A stretch of 32,655 bases of DNA, from NCBI GenBank assembly GCA_028727105.1, contig JAQYOU010000079.1, positions 1 to 32,655 of the forward strand. Direction: 5' to 3'. Origin of the DNA: a bacterium. GTDB lineage: Bacteria; Bacillota; Clostridia; Lachnospirales; Lachnospiraceae. The notes below the pieces were generated by a model. That model worked only from the letters and a program-made list of their open reading frames with translations. It made no database searches and was not told where the DNA came from. Positions 15,776 through 23,210 of this stretch are shown here, one piece after another. Within the stretch, counting starts at the first letter, position 1; the number at the start of each line of letters is the position of its first letter. Position numbers and translations under genes: made by a program.

Positions 15776-15848
15776 ATACTCACCCGTTTTCTCATGAGAC
15801 TTTCCTTCCCATTCTATCACCCATGATGAAATTCATTGATGTTCCATC

Positions 15849-15877
15849 ATAGTAAAAGCTTCCCAAACCGCTGTAAA
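15849..15877 (-). promoter_or_regulatory. Possible promoter of the pentapeptide-repeat gene
   Basis: On the minus strand TTTACA (15877-15872) and TACTAT (15854-15849) have a 17-bp spacer; leader about 65 nt. Confidence 0.5.
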
Positions 15878-15945
15878 CAAACAGTTTCTTATATCTGACA
15901 TAACAATTCATCATGTGATTGCATCAATAAAATGTTATTTTCCTG

Positions 15946-15974
15946 TTGAAAAATAAGAATTTGTTATATATAAT
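15946..15974 (+). promoter_or_regulatory. Promoter reading toward the LysR gene
   Basis: TTGAAA (15946-15951) and a perfect TATAAT (15969-15974) have a 17-bp spacer. The expected start is near 15981, only about 16 nt before a strong terminator hairpin. Confidence 0.72.
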
Positions 15975-15996
15975 GAACCAGAATCGAAGCCGACGA

Positions 15997-16031
15997 GGGC
16001 ATTCCCATTCATAGTGGGAATGCCCTTTTTT
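15997..16031 (+). terminator. Intrinsic terminator inside the LysR leader (attenuator or sRNA end)
   Basis: An 11-bp perfect stem GGGCATTCCCA (15997-16007) / TGGGAATGCCC (16015-16025) with a 7-base loop is followed by six T. It lies between the promoter and the ribosome binding site of the LysR gene and points into it. No U-run exists on the other strand. No other plus-strand gene lies upstream. Confidence 0.85.
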
Positions 16032-16054
16032 CATGATATCAGAAGGAGCGCCGT

Positions 16055-16921
16055 ATGGATCTGAACAAATACACACTGTTTGCCGACGTGGCAGAAATGA
16101 AAAATTTCACGAAAACCGGAGAACGCATGGGCTACACCCAGCCCGGTGTCAGCCATATTTTAAAGACGCTGGAAAACGAGCTGGGCTTTCCGCTCTTTCT
16201 GCGGACGAAGCGCGGCATCAAGCTGACACCGAATGCCGAGGTGATCTTGCCCATCGTGCGCAATATGCTGGCGATCAACGAGCAGCTGGAGCAGACCATC
16301 GCATCCTTAAAGGGGCTGGACACCGGACATCTGACCATCGCGTCCTTTGCCAGTATATCAAGAAACTGGCTGCCCCGGGCGATCCACGAATTTCAGGAGG
16401 ATTATCCCGGCATCGAGATTGAGCTTTTAGAGGGCGGAACGGATGATATCGTGCAATGGATCAATGACAGCGTGGCAGATCTTGGTCTGGTGAGCAAACG
16501 ACACACGGAGGAACTGGAATGGCTTCCGCTGTACGAGGATCCGTTAATGACGATCCTCCCGAAATCTTTCTCCACTTCCAGTGATTTTTGCCCCATCATC
16601 GACATGCTGGCGCACCCCTTTATCATTTCTGCAGCCGGCACGGATTATGATGTGCACTATGCACTGCAAAGCTCTGGCATCAGTCCCGACATCCGTTTTT
16701 CCTCCAAGGATGATCTGGCCATCGTATCCATGGTTGCCAACAATCTGGGTGTCAGCATTTTGCCAAAGCTGGTCATTGAAGGGATGGACGATCAGGTGCT
16801 GACGCTGCCTTTGGAGCCTTATTACACGAGAGAGCTGGGTATCGCGTACAAATCCGCTTCCAACCTCTCCCCCGCCGCAAGGCATTTTATTGAAAAGGTT
16901 CAGTTGATCTTGAACAAATAA
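16055..16921 (+). CDS. LysR family transcriptional regulator (288 aa)
   Basis: A cytosolic DNA-binding regulator with an N-terminal winged helix (residues 3-60: FADVAEMKNFTKTGERMGYTQPGVSHILKTLENELG, then FLRTKRGIKLT). A substrate-binding domain follows at about 88-288 (GHLTIASFASISRNWLPRAIHEFQ, then VANNLGVSILPKLVIEG). The start has AGAAGGAG. The leader carries a strong terminator. It lies 85 nt before selC and the prd genes on the same strand, so it is the nearest candidate regulator of that locus. C. difficile uses a sigma-54 activator (PrdR) instead, and no such gene is in the window. The target and effector are not shown. Confidence 0.92.
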   Translation: MDLNKYTLFADVAEMKNFTKTGERMGYTQPGVSHILKTLENELGFPLFLRTKRGIKLTPNAEVILPIVRNMLAINEQLEQTIASLKGLDTGHLTIASFASISRNWLPRAIHEFQEDYPGIEIELLEGGTDDIVQWINDSVADLGLVSKRHTEELEWLPLYEDPLMTILPKSFSTSSDFCPIIDMLAHPFIISAAGTDYDVHYALQSSGISPDIRFSSKDDLAIVSMVANNLGVSILPKLVIEGMDDQVLTLPLEPYYTRELGIAYKSASNLSPAARHFIEKVQLILNK

Positions 16922-16949
16922 CCATTCCAATTCGTTATAGATCCTATGG

Positions 16950-16959
16950 TGAAGCTTCA
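16950..16959. promoter_or_regulatory. 10-bp palindrome just upstream of the selC promoter
   Basis: TGAAGCTTCA is a perfect palindrome ending 8 nt before the -35 hexamer of the selC/prd promoter, within the 85-nt gap after the LysR gene. It is a candidate operator. No T-N11-A LysR box was confirmed. Confidence 0.35.
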
Positions 16960-16967
16960 TTTCCATT

Positions 16968-16994
16968 TTGACAGCTTCTTTACTATACTATAGG
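16968..16994 (+). promoter_or_regulatory. Promoter of selC and probably the prd genes
   Basis: A perfect TTGACA (16968-16973) is followed by TATAGG (16989-16994) after a short 15-bp spacer. The expected start (about 17001) falls a few bases before the tRNA-Sec 5' end. No sigma-54 type GG/GC pair was seen here. Confidence 0.6.
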
Positions 16995-17006
16995 CCATAA
17001 ATTTAA

Positions 17007-17103
17007 GGGAGTAGCTGAGAAACTGGTGTTCTCCACGGTCTTCAAAACCGATGTGAGGTAGTCTTCTATCTCGGGTGGGTTCGATTCCCACATACTTCCG
17101 CCA
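17007..17103 (+). tRNA. selC: tRNA-Sec (TCA)
   Basis: A 97-nt selenocysteine tRNA with encoded CCA. The acceptor begins GGGAGTA and pairs with TACTTCC plus discriminator G (17100) and CCA (17101-17103). The D arm is GAGAA/TTCTC. The anticodon loop CTTCAAA holds TCA at 17042-17044. The long variable arm GAGGTAG-TCTT-CTATCTC has seven pairs, and the T arm is GTGGG-TTCGATT-CCCAC. It reads UGA as selenocysteine together with SelA and SelB, both encoded nearby. It lies 19 nt ahead of the prdC start codon, with no terminator between them. Confidence 0.96.
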
Positions 17104-17122
17104 AAAACAAGGGGGTTTTCCC

Positions 17123-18562
17123 ATGAAATATACGATTTTATTAAAACAACACATCGGAGCGCCGCTAACGCCTGTTCTGGCTGTCGGTGATCCGGTAAAA
17201 AGAGGACAGCTATTAGCCGTTCCCACAGGGCTTGGCGCACCGCTCCACAGTCCTTTCTCCGGACGGATCGCAGAGCTGACGGAGGCTGCATGTATCATTG
17301 ATGCAGATGACACTCAGCCGGACAGCTATGAACCCCTCAGTGGCGACAGCGAAAAAGAGCTTCTGGCAGCCAGCGGCCTCGTGGGCATGGGCGGAGCAGG
17401 CTTTCCGACACATGTCAAATGCAGCGCCGACTTGAAGGGCGGATACATACTGGTGAATGCCGCAGAATGTGAGCCGCTTCTGGAGCACAACATGAAGCAG
17501 CTGGAGGACCAGCTGGAAAAGACAGCGGCCGGTCTGAAGCATGTCATGAAATTATGTAATGCAAAAAAAGGTGTGTTCGCCATCAAGGCCAAGCATAAGG
17601 TTCAGGTACAAAAGATCGACGCGTTGTGCAAAAACGAGCCTGACATCTCCTATCATCTGCTTCCGGATCTTTACCCGATGGGTGAGGAGCGCGCAGTCGT
17701 CCGGGAGGTTCTGGGCAAACTGTTGTCCATCACGGATCTCCCCTCTGTGGCAGATGCCGTCGTCATCAACGCTGAAACGCTTCTGCGCGTTGCCGAGGCC
17801 ATCGACGACAAGCGCCCGGTGATCACAAAAAATGTGTCTGTTGCCGGAAAGCTAAAGGGCGGCACTTTTACGCGAACGTTTATGGACGTTCCGGTGGGTA
17901 CGACGGTCGGACAGCTCATTGAAAAAGCCGGAGGCATCGATGGCGACTACGGCGAGATCATCATGGGCGGTCCCTTTACCGGACATGCAGTGGATCTCGA
18001 CACGCCCATCACAAAAACCACCGGAGGCATCATTGTCACCGCACCCTTTGAGGATCTGAAGAAAGCAAAGCTGGGCATTTTGCTCTGTGCCTGCGGCGGA
18101 AATGAAGCGCGCATGCAGGATATCGCACAGAAAATGAACAGCGAGGTTGTTCTTGTTCAGAAATGTAAGCAGGCGGTTGACGTGAAAGGCACCTTAAAAT
18201 GCGAAAATCCCGGCAATTGTCCCGGTCAGGCGCAGAAGTGCCTGAACTTTAAGAAGGCCGGATGTACAGATATTCTGATCGGAAACTGCAGCGACTGCAC
18301 CAATACCGTCATGGGCTCCGCCCCGAAGCTGGGTCTGACCGTGCATCATCAGGTGGATCACGTATTTGATACCGTAGGGCTGGAACGCATGCGCTACCTG
18401 AACAAATCCAAGACTGTATCCCAAAGCCCTGCTGAAGATACGGCTCCAGCCGCGTCTGATCCCGGTACAGTCAGCTATCATGTAGAACAGACAATTCAGG
18501 ATGGCGTCCTTCGCATTGATATCAAAGAAGGCAAAAATATCCATATTGAATTACCATTATAG
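17123..18562 (+). CDS. prdC: Proline reductase-associated electron transfer protein PrdC (479 aa)
   Basis: An RnfC-like cytosolic protein that is thought to pass electrons to D-proline reductase in Stickland fermentation. RnfC-family features are GVPT-like VPTGLGAPLHSPFSG near the N-terminus (barrel-sandwich region) and LVGMGGAGFPTHVK, VNAAECEPLLEHN in the flavin/SLBB core. The C-terminal part holds several Cys motifs: LLCACGGNE, QKCKQ, GNCPGQAQKC, GNCSDCTN. No in-frame UGA occurs, so this copy is not a selenoprotein. The last 19 residues closely resemble a segment inside PrdA. AAGGGGG precedes the ATG at 17123. prdA follows 13 nt later. Confidence 0.9.
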   Translation: MKYTILLKQHIGAPLTPVLAVGDPVKRGQLLAVPTGLGAPLHSPFSGRIAELTEAACIIDADDTQPDSYEPLSGDSEKELLAASGLVGMGGAGFPTHVKCSADLKGGYILVNAAECEPLLEHNMKQLEDQLEKTAAGLKHVMKLCNAKKGVFAIKAKHKVQVQKIDALCKNEPDISYHLLPDLYPMGEERAVVREVLGKLLSITDLPSVADAVVINAETLLRVAEAIDDKRPVITKNVSVAGKLKGGTFTRTFMDVPVGTTVGQLIEKAGGIDGDYGEIIMGGPFTGHAVDLDTPITKTTGGIIVTAPFEDLKKAKLGILLCACGGNEARMQDIAQKMNSEVVLVQKCKQAVDVKGTLKCENPGNCPGQAQKCLNFKKAGCTDILIGNCSDCTNTVMGSAPKLGLTVHHQVDHVFDTVGLERMRYLNKSKTVSQSPAEDTAPAASDPGTVSYHVEQTIQDGVLRIDIKEGKNIHIELPL

Positions 18563-18575
18563 GAGGAATTTAGCT

Positions 18576-20468
18576 ATGTCAATCAGCCTTGAATGTGCAA
18601 AAGAACACGCAAACGACCCGGCAGTGCTCTGCTGCCGCGCGGAGGAGGGCGTTGTTCTGTCATCTCATAATCTGGAAGACCCGGCGATCTTTGACGACCT
18701 CGTTGAATCCGGACTTCTGAATCTGGACGGATGCCTGACGATCAAAGAGGTCATCGGTGCCACCCTGACAAAAACCAGCGATTCCCTGACTCCACTGACG
18801 AAGGATCTCATCAACGAAGTTCAGGATGCTTTTGCAGAGGAAGAAAAAGAGTCAGAAGCCGAAGAAGCAGCAGCTCCGGACGCACCTGCTGCCGCCGCAC
18901 CGATTGCCATGAGCACAAAGGTTCCCGGCGGAACACTGAAAATATCCATTGGCGAAGGTAAAGATATTCATATTGAATTGCCGCTGTCCGGCGCAGGTCA
19001 GCCAGCGGGTCTTGCCTCTATCGGAAACGTATCTGATCAGTCAGCCCCCTCTTGCCTGAGCACTGCCGGTAACACTGCTTCAGACAAAGCAGCTGCCCCG
19101 GAACCGAAGCTGATCCGTTCCCTCACGAGAAAGCACTATCAGATCACCGAGGTCAAACGAGGGCCTGAAACCCGCATTGACGGAACGGTCCTCACGATCC
19201 GAGAGGGAATCGAGAAAGATGCCATCGACAGTCAGGCACTGGTACATGACTTGAAAATAGAGATCATTACCCCCGACAAATATCACACCTACTCCGAGAC
19301 GATCATGGACGTTCAGCCCATCGCCACAAAGGAAAAGGGCTGCGAGGTCGGCAGTGGTGTGACCCGTGTCCTGGACGGTGTGATCATGATGGTCACCGGA
19401 ACTGACGACAACGGCGTGCAGATCGGCGAATTTGGTTCCTCTGAAGGCTATCTGGATGAAAATATCATGTGGGGAAGACCAGGCGCACCGGATGAGGGCG
19501 AGATCTTTATCAAAACACAGGTCACGATCCAGGCAGGCACCAACATGGAGCGCCCCGGTCCTCTGGCTGCACATTCCGCCACCGATGTGATCACAAACGA
19601 GATCCGTCAGGCACTGAAAAAGCTGGAGGATGATTCCCTCGTCGTAGATACCGAAGAATTCAACCAGTACCGCCGCCCCGGCAAGAAAAAAGTCATTGTA
19701 GTCAAAGAGATCATGGGACAGGGCGCGATGCACGACAATCTTCTGCTTCCGGTCGAGCCCGTCGGAGTACTTGGCGCAAAGCCCAATGTAGATATCGGAA
19801 ATGTTCCGGTCGTTGTCTCTCCGCTGGAGATTTTAGACGGTTGTATCCATGCGCTTACATGCATCGGACCGGCATCCAAGGAGATGAGCCGCCATTACTG
19901 GCGTGAACCCCTCGTATTAGAAACATTATTTGATCCTGATCTGGATCTGTGCGGCGTTCTTTTAGTGGGAAGTCCCCAGATCAATGCCGAGAAATTCTAT
20001 GTCTCCAAGCGTGTCGGCATGACCTGCGAGGCGTTGGATGTGGACGGTGCCTTTGTGACCACCGAAGGCTTTGGCAATAACCATATTGATTTTGCCAGCC
20101 ACATTGAACAGATCGGTATGCGGGGTATTTCGGTCGTCGGACTGTCCTTCTGCGCAAAGCAGGGGGCACTGGTAGTTGGAAACAAGTACATGACCTGCAT
20201 GGTAGACAACAACAAATCCGAGGGCGGTATTGAAAATGAAGTGCTTGCCAACAATACCCTCTGTCCGGAGGATGCCATTCGTGCCATCGCCATGCTGAAA
20301 ACTGCCATGGACGGCGGCGATGTGAAGGCGGCACAGAAAAAATGGGATCCGAAGGTCAAGGCAAACAACATCGAGCTGATCTCCAATGTGACCGGCAAGC
20401 CGATCGTTCCCGTCAAAAATGAGACTTCACTTCCCATGAGTAAAAAGCGTCTGGAGAAATACTCGTAA
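18576..20468 (+). CDS. prdA: D-proline reductase proprotein PrdA (630 aa)
   Basis: The proprotein of the pyruvoyl-containing subunits of D-proline reductase, which opens proline to 5-aminovalerate. In characterised enzymes it is cleaved to about 45- and 23-kDa chains, with a Cys becoming the pyruvoyl group. Here a Cys at about 429 (IHALTCIGPA) would leave a 202-residue C-terminal chain, which fits the 23-kDa subunit. An acidic, Ala-rich linker (about 88-112) precedes a short repeat shared with PrdC (119-137). Conserved core stretches include GPETRIDGT, NMERPGPLAAHSATD and IDFASHIEQIGMRG. The start was set at 18576 because AGGAGGAATT lies just before it; the longer frame from 18501 overlaps prdC. 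Confidence 0.93.
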   Translation: MSISLECAKEHANDPAVLCCRAEEGVVLSSHNLEDPAIFDDLVESGLLNLDGCLTIKEVIGATLTKTSDSLTPLTKDLINEVQDAFAEEEKESEAEEAAAPDAPAAAAPIAMSTKVPGGTLKISIGEGKDIHIELPLSGAGQPAGLASIGNVSDQSAPSCLSTAGNTASDKAAAPEPKLIRSLTRKHYQITEVKRGPETRIDGTVLTIREGIEKDAIDSQALVHDLKIEIITPDKYHTYSETIMDVQPIATKEKGCEVGSGVTRVLDGVIMMVTGTDDNGVQIGEFGSSEGYLDENIMWGRPGAPDEGEIFIKTQVTIQAGTNMERPGPLAAHSATDVITNEIRQALKKLEDDSLVVDTEEFNQYRRPGKKKVIVVKEIMGQGAMHDNLLLPVEPVGVLGAKPNVDIGNVPVVVSPLEILDGCIHALTCIGPASKEMSRHYWREPLVLETLFDPDLDLCGVLLVGSPQINAEKFYVSKRVGMTCEALDVDGAFVTTEGFGNNHIDFASHIEQIGMRGISVVGLSFCAKQGALVVGNKYMTCMVDNNKSEGGIENEVLANNTLCPEDAIRAIAMLKTAMDGGDVKAAQKKWDPKVKANNIELISNVTGKPIVPVKNETSLPMSKKRLEKYS

Positions 20469-20524
20469 AACCCATTCATCATAAGAAATCAGAATGGCAA
20501 AACAGGCAATTTGGAGTTGCAATT

Positions 20525-20785
20525 ATGAAATATGGAGATAAGATTATTTACATGGAAGGCGTCATCGTGGAAGTCGCGGATGGCGCCGTGGGAATTGATC
20601 TGAAAGGCCGTCTCGGCTACATGAAGATTCCCATGAGAATGCTGATCACGGATTATGAGATCAAGGTCGGCCAGGAGGTAGGCTTTCAGATGAGCTTTAT
20701 CGAACAGCTTGGACCTGACGTGAATGAGCATTATATCCATGATCATAAGAATATGGCTCCCGAAGCGGATCTATCCCCATCCTGA
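20525..20785 (+). CDS. Small proline reductase operon protein (CBO2463/CBO2479-like, 86 aa)
   Basis: A small soluble protein between prdA and prdB. It matches what I recall of the short CBO2463/CBO2479-type protein found at this position in clostridial prd operons. The body is strand-rich (MEGVIVEVADGAVGIDLKGR, then RMLITDYEIKVGQEVGFQMS) and looks like an OB- or SH3-like small barrel. The tail is His-bearing (NEHYIHDHKN). The start has GGAG 8 nt before the ATG. Its role in the reductase is unknown. Confidence 0.75.
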   Translation: MKYGDKIIYMEGVIVEVADGAVGIDLKGRLGYMKIPMRMLITDYEIKVGQEVGFQMSFIEQLGPDVNEHYIHDHKNMAPEADLSPS

Positions 20786-20806
20786 GCCGGAAAGGAGAAA
20801 ACGTGT

Positions 20807-21262
20807 ATGCCAAACAAAACACCCTTTGACGGCATTCAGTCGGAAATCTACGTTCCCGTAACTCCGCCCCCTGTATGGGCAGAGGTGAAAAAGCCGTTAA
20901 ATCAGATGAAGGTTGCCATTGCAACTGCTGCCGGTGTTCATTGCAAGAAGGACCCAAGATTTAACCTGTCCGGTGATTTTACGTTCCGTGAAGTCCCGGA
21001 TGATACTCCTACTTCTGAGCTGATGGTCTCTCATGGCGGATATGACAACAGTGATGTCAACAAGGATATCAACTGCATGTTCCCCATTGACCCGCTACAT
21101 TTACTTGCAAAGAACGGCGTGATCGGCAGTGTTTCCGAAGTGCACATCGGCTTCATGGGCGGCGGTGGCAATCAGGAGAAATTTAAAAATGAGACCGGCC
21201 CCAAGATCGCGCATATCTTAAAGGATCACAACGTTGACGCCGTGATCCTGACTGCCGGGTGA
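20807..21262 (+). CDS. prdB: D-proline reductase PrdB, N-terminal part ending at the Sec UGA codon
   Basis: PrdB is the selenocysteine subunit of D-proline reductase, normally about 240 aa. Here 151 residues match the family ([33 protein letters not shown]) up to DAVILTAG, then TGA at 21260-21262. This is codon 152, the place of the Sec in known PrdB proteins (AG-Sec-GTCHRS). The following bases do not encode GTCHRS; they are the antisense of selB. No SECIS-type hairpin or PrdB C-terminal half is present, so the active-site Sec would not be made from this copy. The start has GGAGAA before the ATG. Confidence 0.88.
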   Translation: MPNKTPFDGIQSEIYVPVTPPPVWAEVKKPLNQMKVAIATAAGVHCKKDPRFNLSGDFTFREVPDDTPTSELMVSHGGYDNSDVNKDINCMFPIDPLHLLAKNGVIGSVSEVHIGFMGGGGNQEKFKNETGPKIAHILKDHNVDAVILTAG

Positions 21263-23192
21263 GACCCTCCCGGTCCAGCCACGCCATGAAAGGCTTCGCC
21301 GATCTTCTCGTAGTTCCCATCAGATCCCTTAGACCGGCAAAGGTGATCTTTTCATGCTCCTTCCCATATTCCGCCAGCTTCTCGCGGATCTCTTTTGCCA
21401 CCAGCGGTGCAGTATAATATTCGCCCTCGACCGGGATCAGCTTGCCGATGGATACCAGATACGCGATCCGATCCTCAAATTCCTCTTTTGCAGTGGCCTT
21501 CGTCATGAGTGTTCCAATGGGGACCAGATTCACACCATTTCTCTGCAGGGCCTTTAAGATTCTGGATGTGAAGCGCTTCATCTTATCATCCGGTACGACT
21601 GTAAAATCACTTTTTGCATACACAGCCTCAGATTGTTCAGCTCTACAGCAAGCGTCCATTTCCTGACCATTCTGCTCCGGTTTGTTCCAAACTTCCACAA
21701 TCCTGCCTTCACAGACGAGAAAATCCAGATACGCGTCCACTCTGGGTGCATCCCAGGTCGCGAAACATCTGTTTTTCAGATAAAGCCTCGGCGCGCCCTG
21801 CAAGAACGGATGCTGTCCGTGAAAGTCATTCAGCGCATGTAATACTTCCTGCCATTTCTCATCCTCCGCTTCAAAGGTCCAGTAATAGCTGTTCTTTTTT
21901 CCATGCAGGACGGCAAACTGCTGCCTCGATGTCATTTCGCTGAGCGTTTCAAGTATTTTTTCATCCTGCAGGCGATGTGTATCCACAAATTCTTCTGCCC
22001 TCACCGGCCGATGTTCGTGTTTTTCCAGCCAACGCATCACTAATTCCGGTGTCTGATCGTGTTCCTCATCGGAAAACTCCGCCAGTACAGTCTCCGTTTT
22101 CCGCTTATGCTTTCCCGGAAATTCATTGATCACGCTTCCGCCGCCCACAGACTCCAGAGGCGATAAAAAACGGATCACAAAACAGTCCTTTTTCTTCGCT
22201 GTCAGCGGATGCTCACAGACCAGCTGCGCATAGTCGCTCTCTCCAGCGTGCAGCTCCTCCTTTGACATGAGGATCACACGACAGATCGTTTCCGCCGTTC
22301 CGATATGCAGATGCACACGACTCTGGTTTTTGATCACACGTCCGCAATCGCGAAATATGGTCAGGCGAACATCCAACCGGTCTGTGGGTGTCAGGGACTC
22401 CGGATACGCTGCCACATCGCCGCGCTTCACCTGATCCTTGTCCACTCCGCTCAGCAGGATCGCCACGCGCTGCCCCGCCACGCCTTCCTCTGCGGATGCG
22501 CCATGCACCTGCACACTTTTCACACGCGTCCGGATACCGGAAGGGTAAAGCTCCACCGGATCGTTCACATGGATGTGACCGGACAAAAGCGTTCCTGCCA
22601 CTACCGTTCCGATCCCCTTCGGCGAGAGCACGCGATCCACCGGCAGGCGGAAACGCCCGGATACATTACGATTCCTGATCAGGGTTTTCGCCCTTTTTGC
22701 GATCTCCTGCTTCAACACGTCCAGCCCGTATCCCGTCAGTGAGGAGACCATGATAAACGGCCATTCATGACATACCGTTCCCTTTAATTCCGCTTGGATC
22801 CCCTGTGCGATCCGCTCCGCCTCCTCCAGCTCCACCATATCATATTTGGTCAGGACAACGATCCCGGCCGGCACCTGCAGCGCATCCAGAATATTCACAT
22901 GTTCCCTTGTCTGGGGCATGATGCCCTCATCCATAGCGATCGTGAGAAGTACCAGGTCCATACCGCACACACCGGCCACCATATTCGGAAGAAATTTTTC
23001 ATGTCCCGGCACATCGATCACTCCGGCACGCGCGCCATCAGGAAGATCGAAATAGGTAAAGCCGAGGTCAATGGTGATCCCCCGCTGTTTTTCCTCCTTC
23101 ATGGTGTCCGTATCACGCCCGGTGAGTGCTTTGATCAGTTGTGTTTTTCCATGGTCGATGTGACCGGCTGTTCCTAAGATCACAGGCTGCAT
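21183..23192 (-). CDS. selB: Selenocysteine-specific elongation factor SelB, C-terminus replaced (669 aa read)
   Basis: The GTPase that brings Sec-tRNA to UGA codons by binding a SECIS hairpin through its C-terminal winged helices. G1 GHIDHGKT (residues 10-17), G3 DVPGH (60-64) and G4 TKYD (115-118) are intact. Domains 2-3 and winged helices follow ([44 protein letters not shown]). Homology stops at about residue 646. The last 23 residues (from QSGSRRQRC) are the reverse complement of prdB, so the normal ending of roughly 10 residues in the last winged helix is lost. GGAGAGG precedes the ATG. It follows selA by 18 nt. Confidence 0.92.
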   Translation of the reverse strand: MQPVILGTAGHIDHGKTQLIKALTGRDTDTMKEEKQRGITIDLGFTYFDLPDGARAGVIDVPGHEKFLPNMVAGVCGMDLVLLTIAMDEGIMPQTREHVNILDALQVPAGIVVLTKYDMVELEEAERIAQGIQAELKGTVCHEWPFIMVSSLTGYGLDVLKQEIAKRAKTLIRNRNVSGRFRLPVDRVLSPKGIGTVVAGTLLSGHIHVNDPVELYPSGIRTRVKSVQVHGASAEEGVAGQRVAILLSGVDKDQVKRGDVAAYPESLTPTDRLDVRLTIFRDCGRVIKNQSRVHLHIGTAETICRVILMSKEELHAGESDYAQLVCEHPLTAKKKDCFVIRFLSPLESVGGGSVINEFPGKHKRKTETVLAEFSDEEHDQTPELVMRWLEKHEHRPVRAEEFVDTHRLQDEKILETLSEMTSRQQFAVLHGKKNSYYWTFEAEDEKWQEVLHALNDFHGQHPFLQGAPRLYLKNRCFATWDAPRVDAYLDFLVCEGRIVEVWNKPEQNGQEMDACCRAEQSEAVYAKSDFTVVPDDKMKRFTSRILKALQRNGVNLVPIGTLMTKATAKEEFEDRIAYLVSIGKLIPVEGEYYTAPLVAKEIREKLAEYGKEHEKITFAGLRDLMGTTRRSAKPFMAWLDREGLTRQSGSRRQRCDPLRYARSWGRSHF
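21255..21263. other. Inverted junction between prdB and selB
   Basis: CCGGGTGAG fits both the expected prdB sequence around its Sec codon and, read on the minus strand, the expected end of selB. Left of it is prdB; right of it is selB antisense. This is a tail-to-tail join with about 9 bp of shared sequence. Confidence 0.65.
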
Positions 23193-23210
23193 AGATCGGC
23201 CCTCTCCTTA

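Noticed and set aside
16922..17006. Sigma-54 promoter for the prd genes
   Set aside because: No GG-N10-GC type element was found; a TTGACA -35 is present instead.
17123..18562. PrdC as a selenoprotein
   Set aside because: PrdC homologues can contain Sec, but this frame has no in-frame UGA; Cys occurs in the expected motifs.
19080..19733. 217-aa minus-strand open frame
   Set aside because: Antisense shadow of prdA; no family pattern or start signals.
21260..21300. A SECIS hairpin after the prdB UGA that would allow Sec insertion
   Set aside because: No stem with a suitable apical loop was found in the first 40 bases, and the downstream frame meets another TGA after nine codons (21290) without PrdB similarity.
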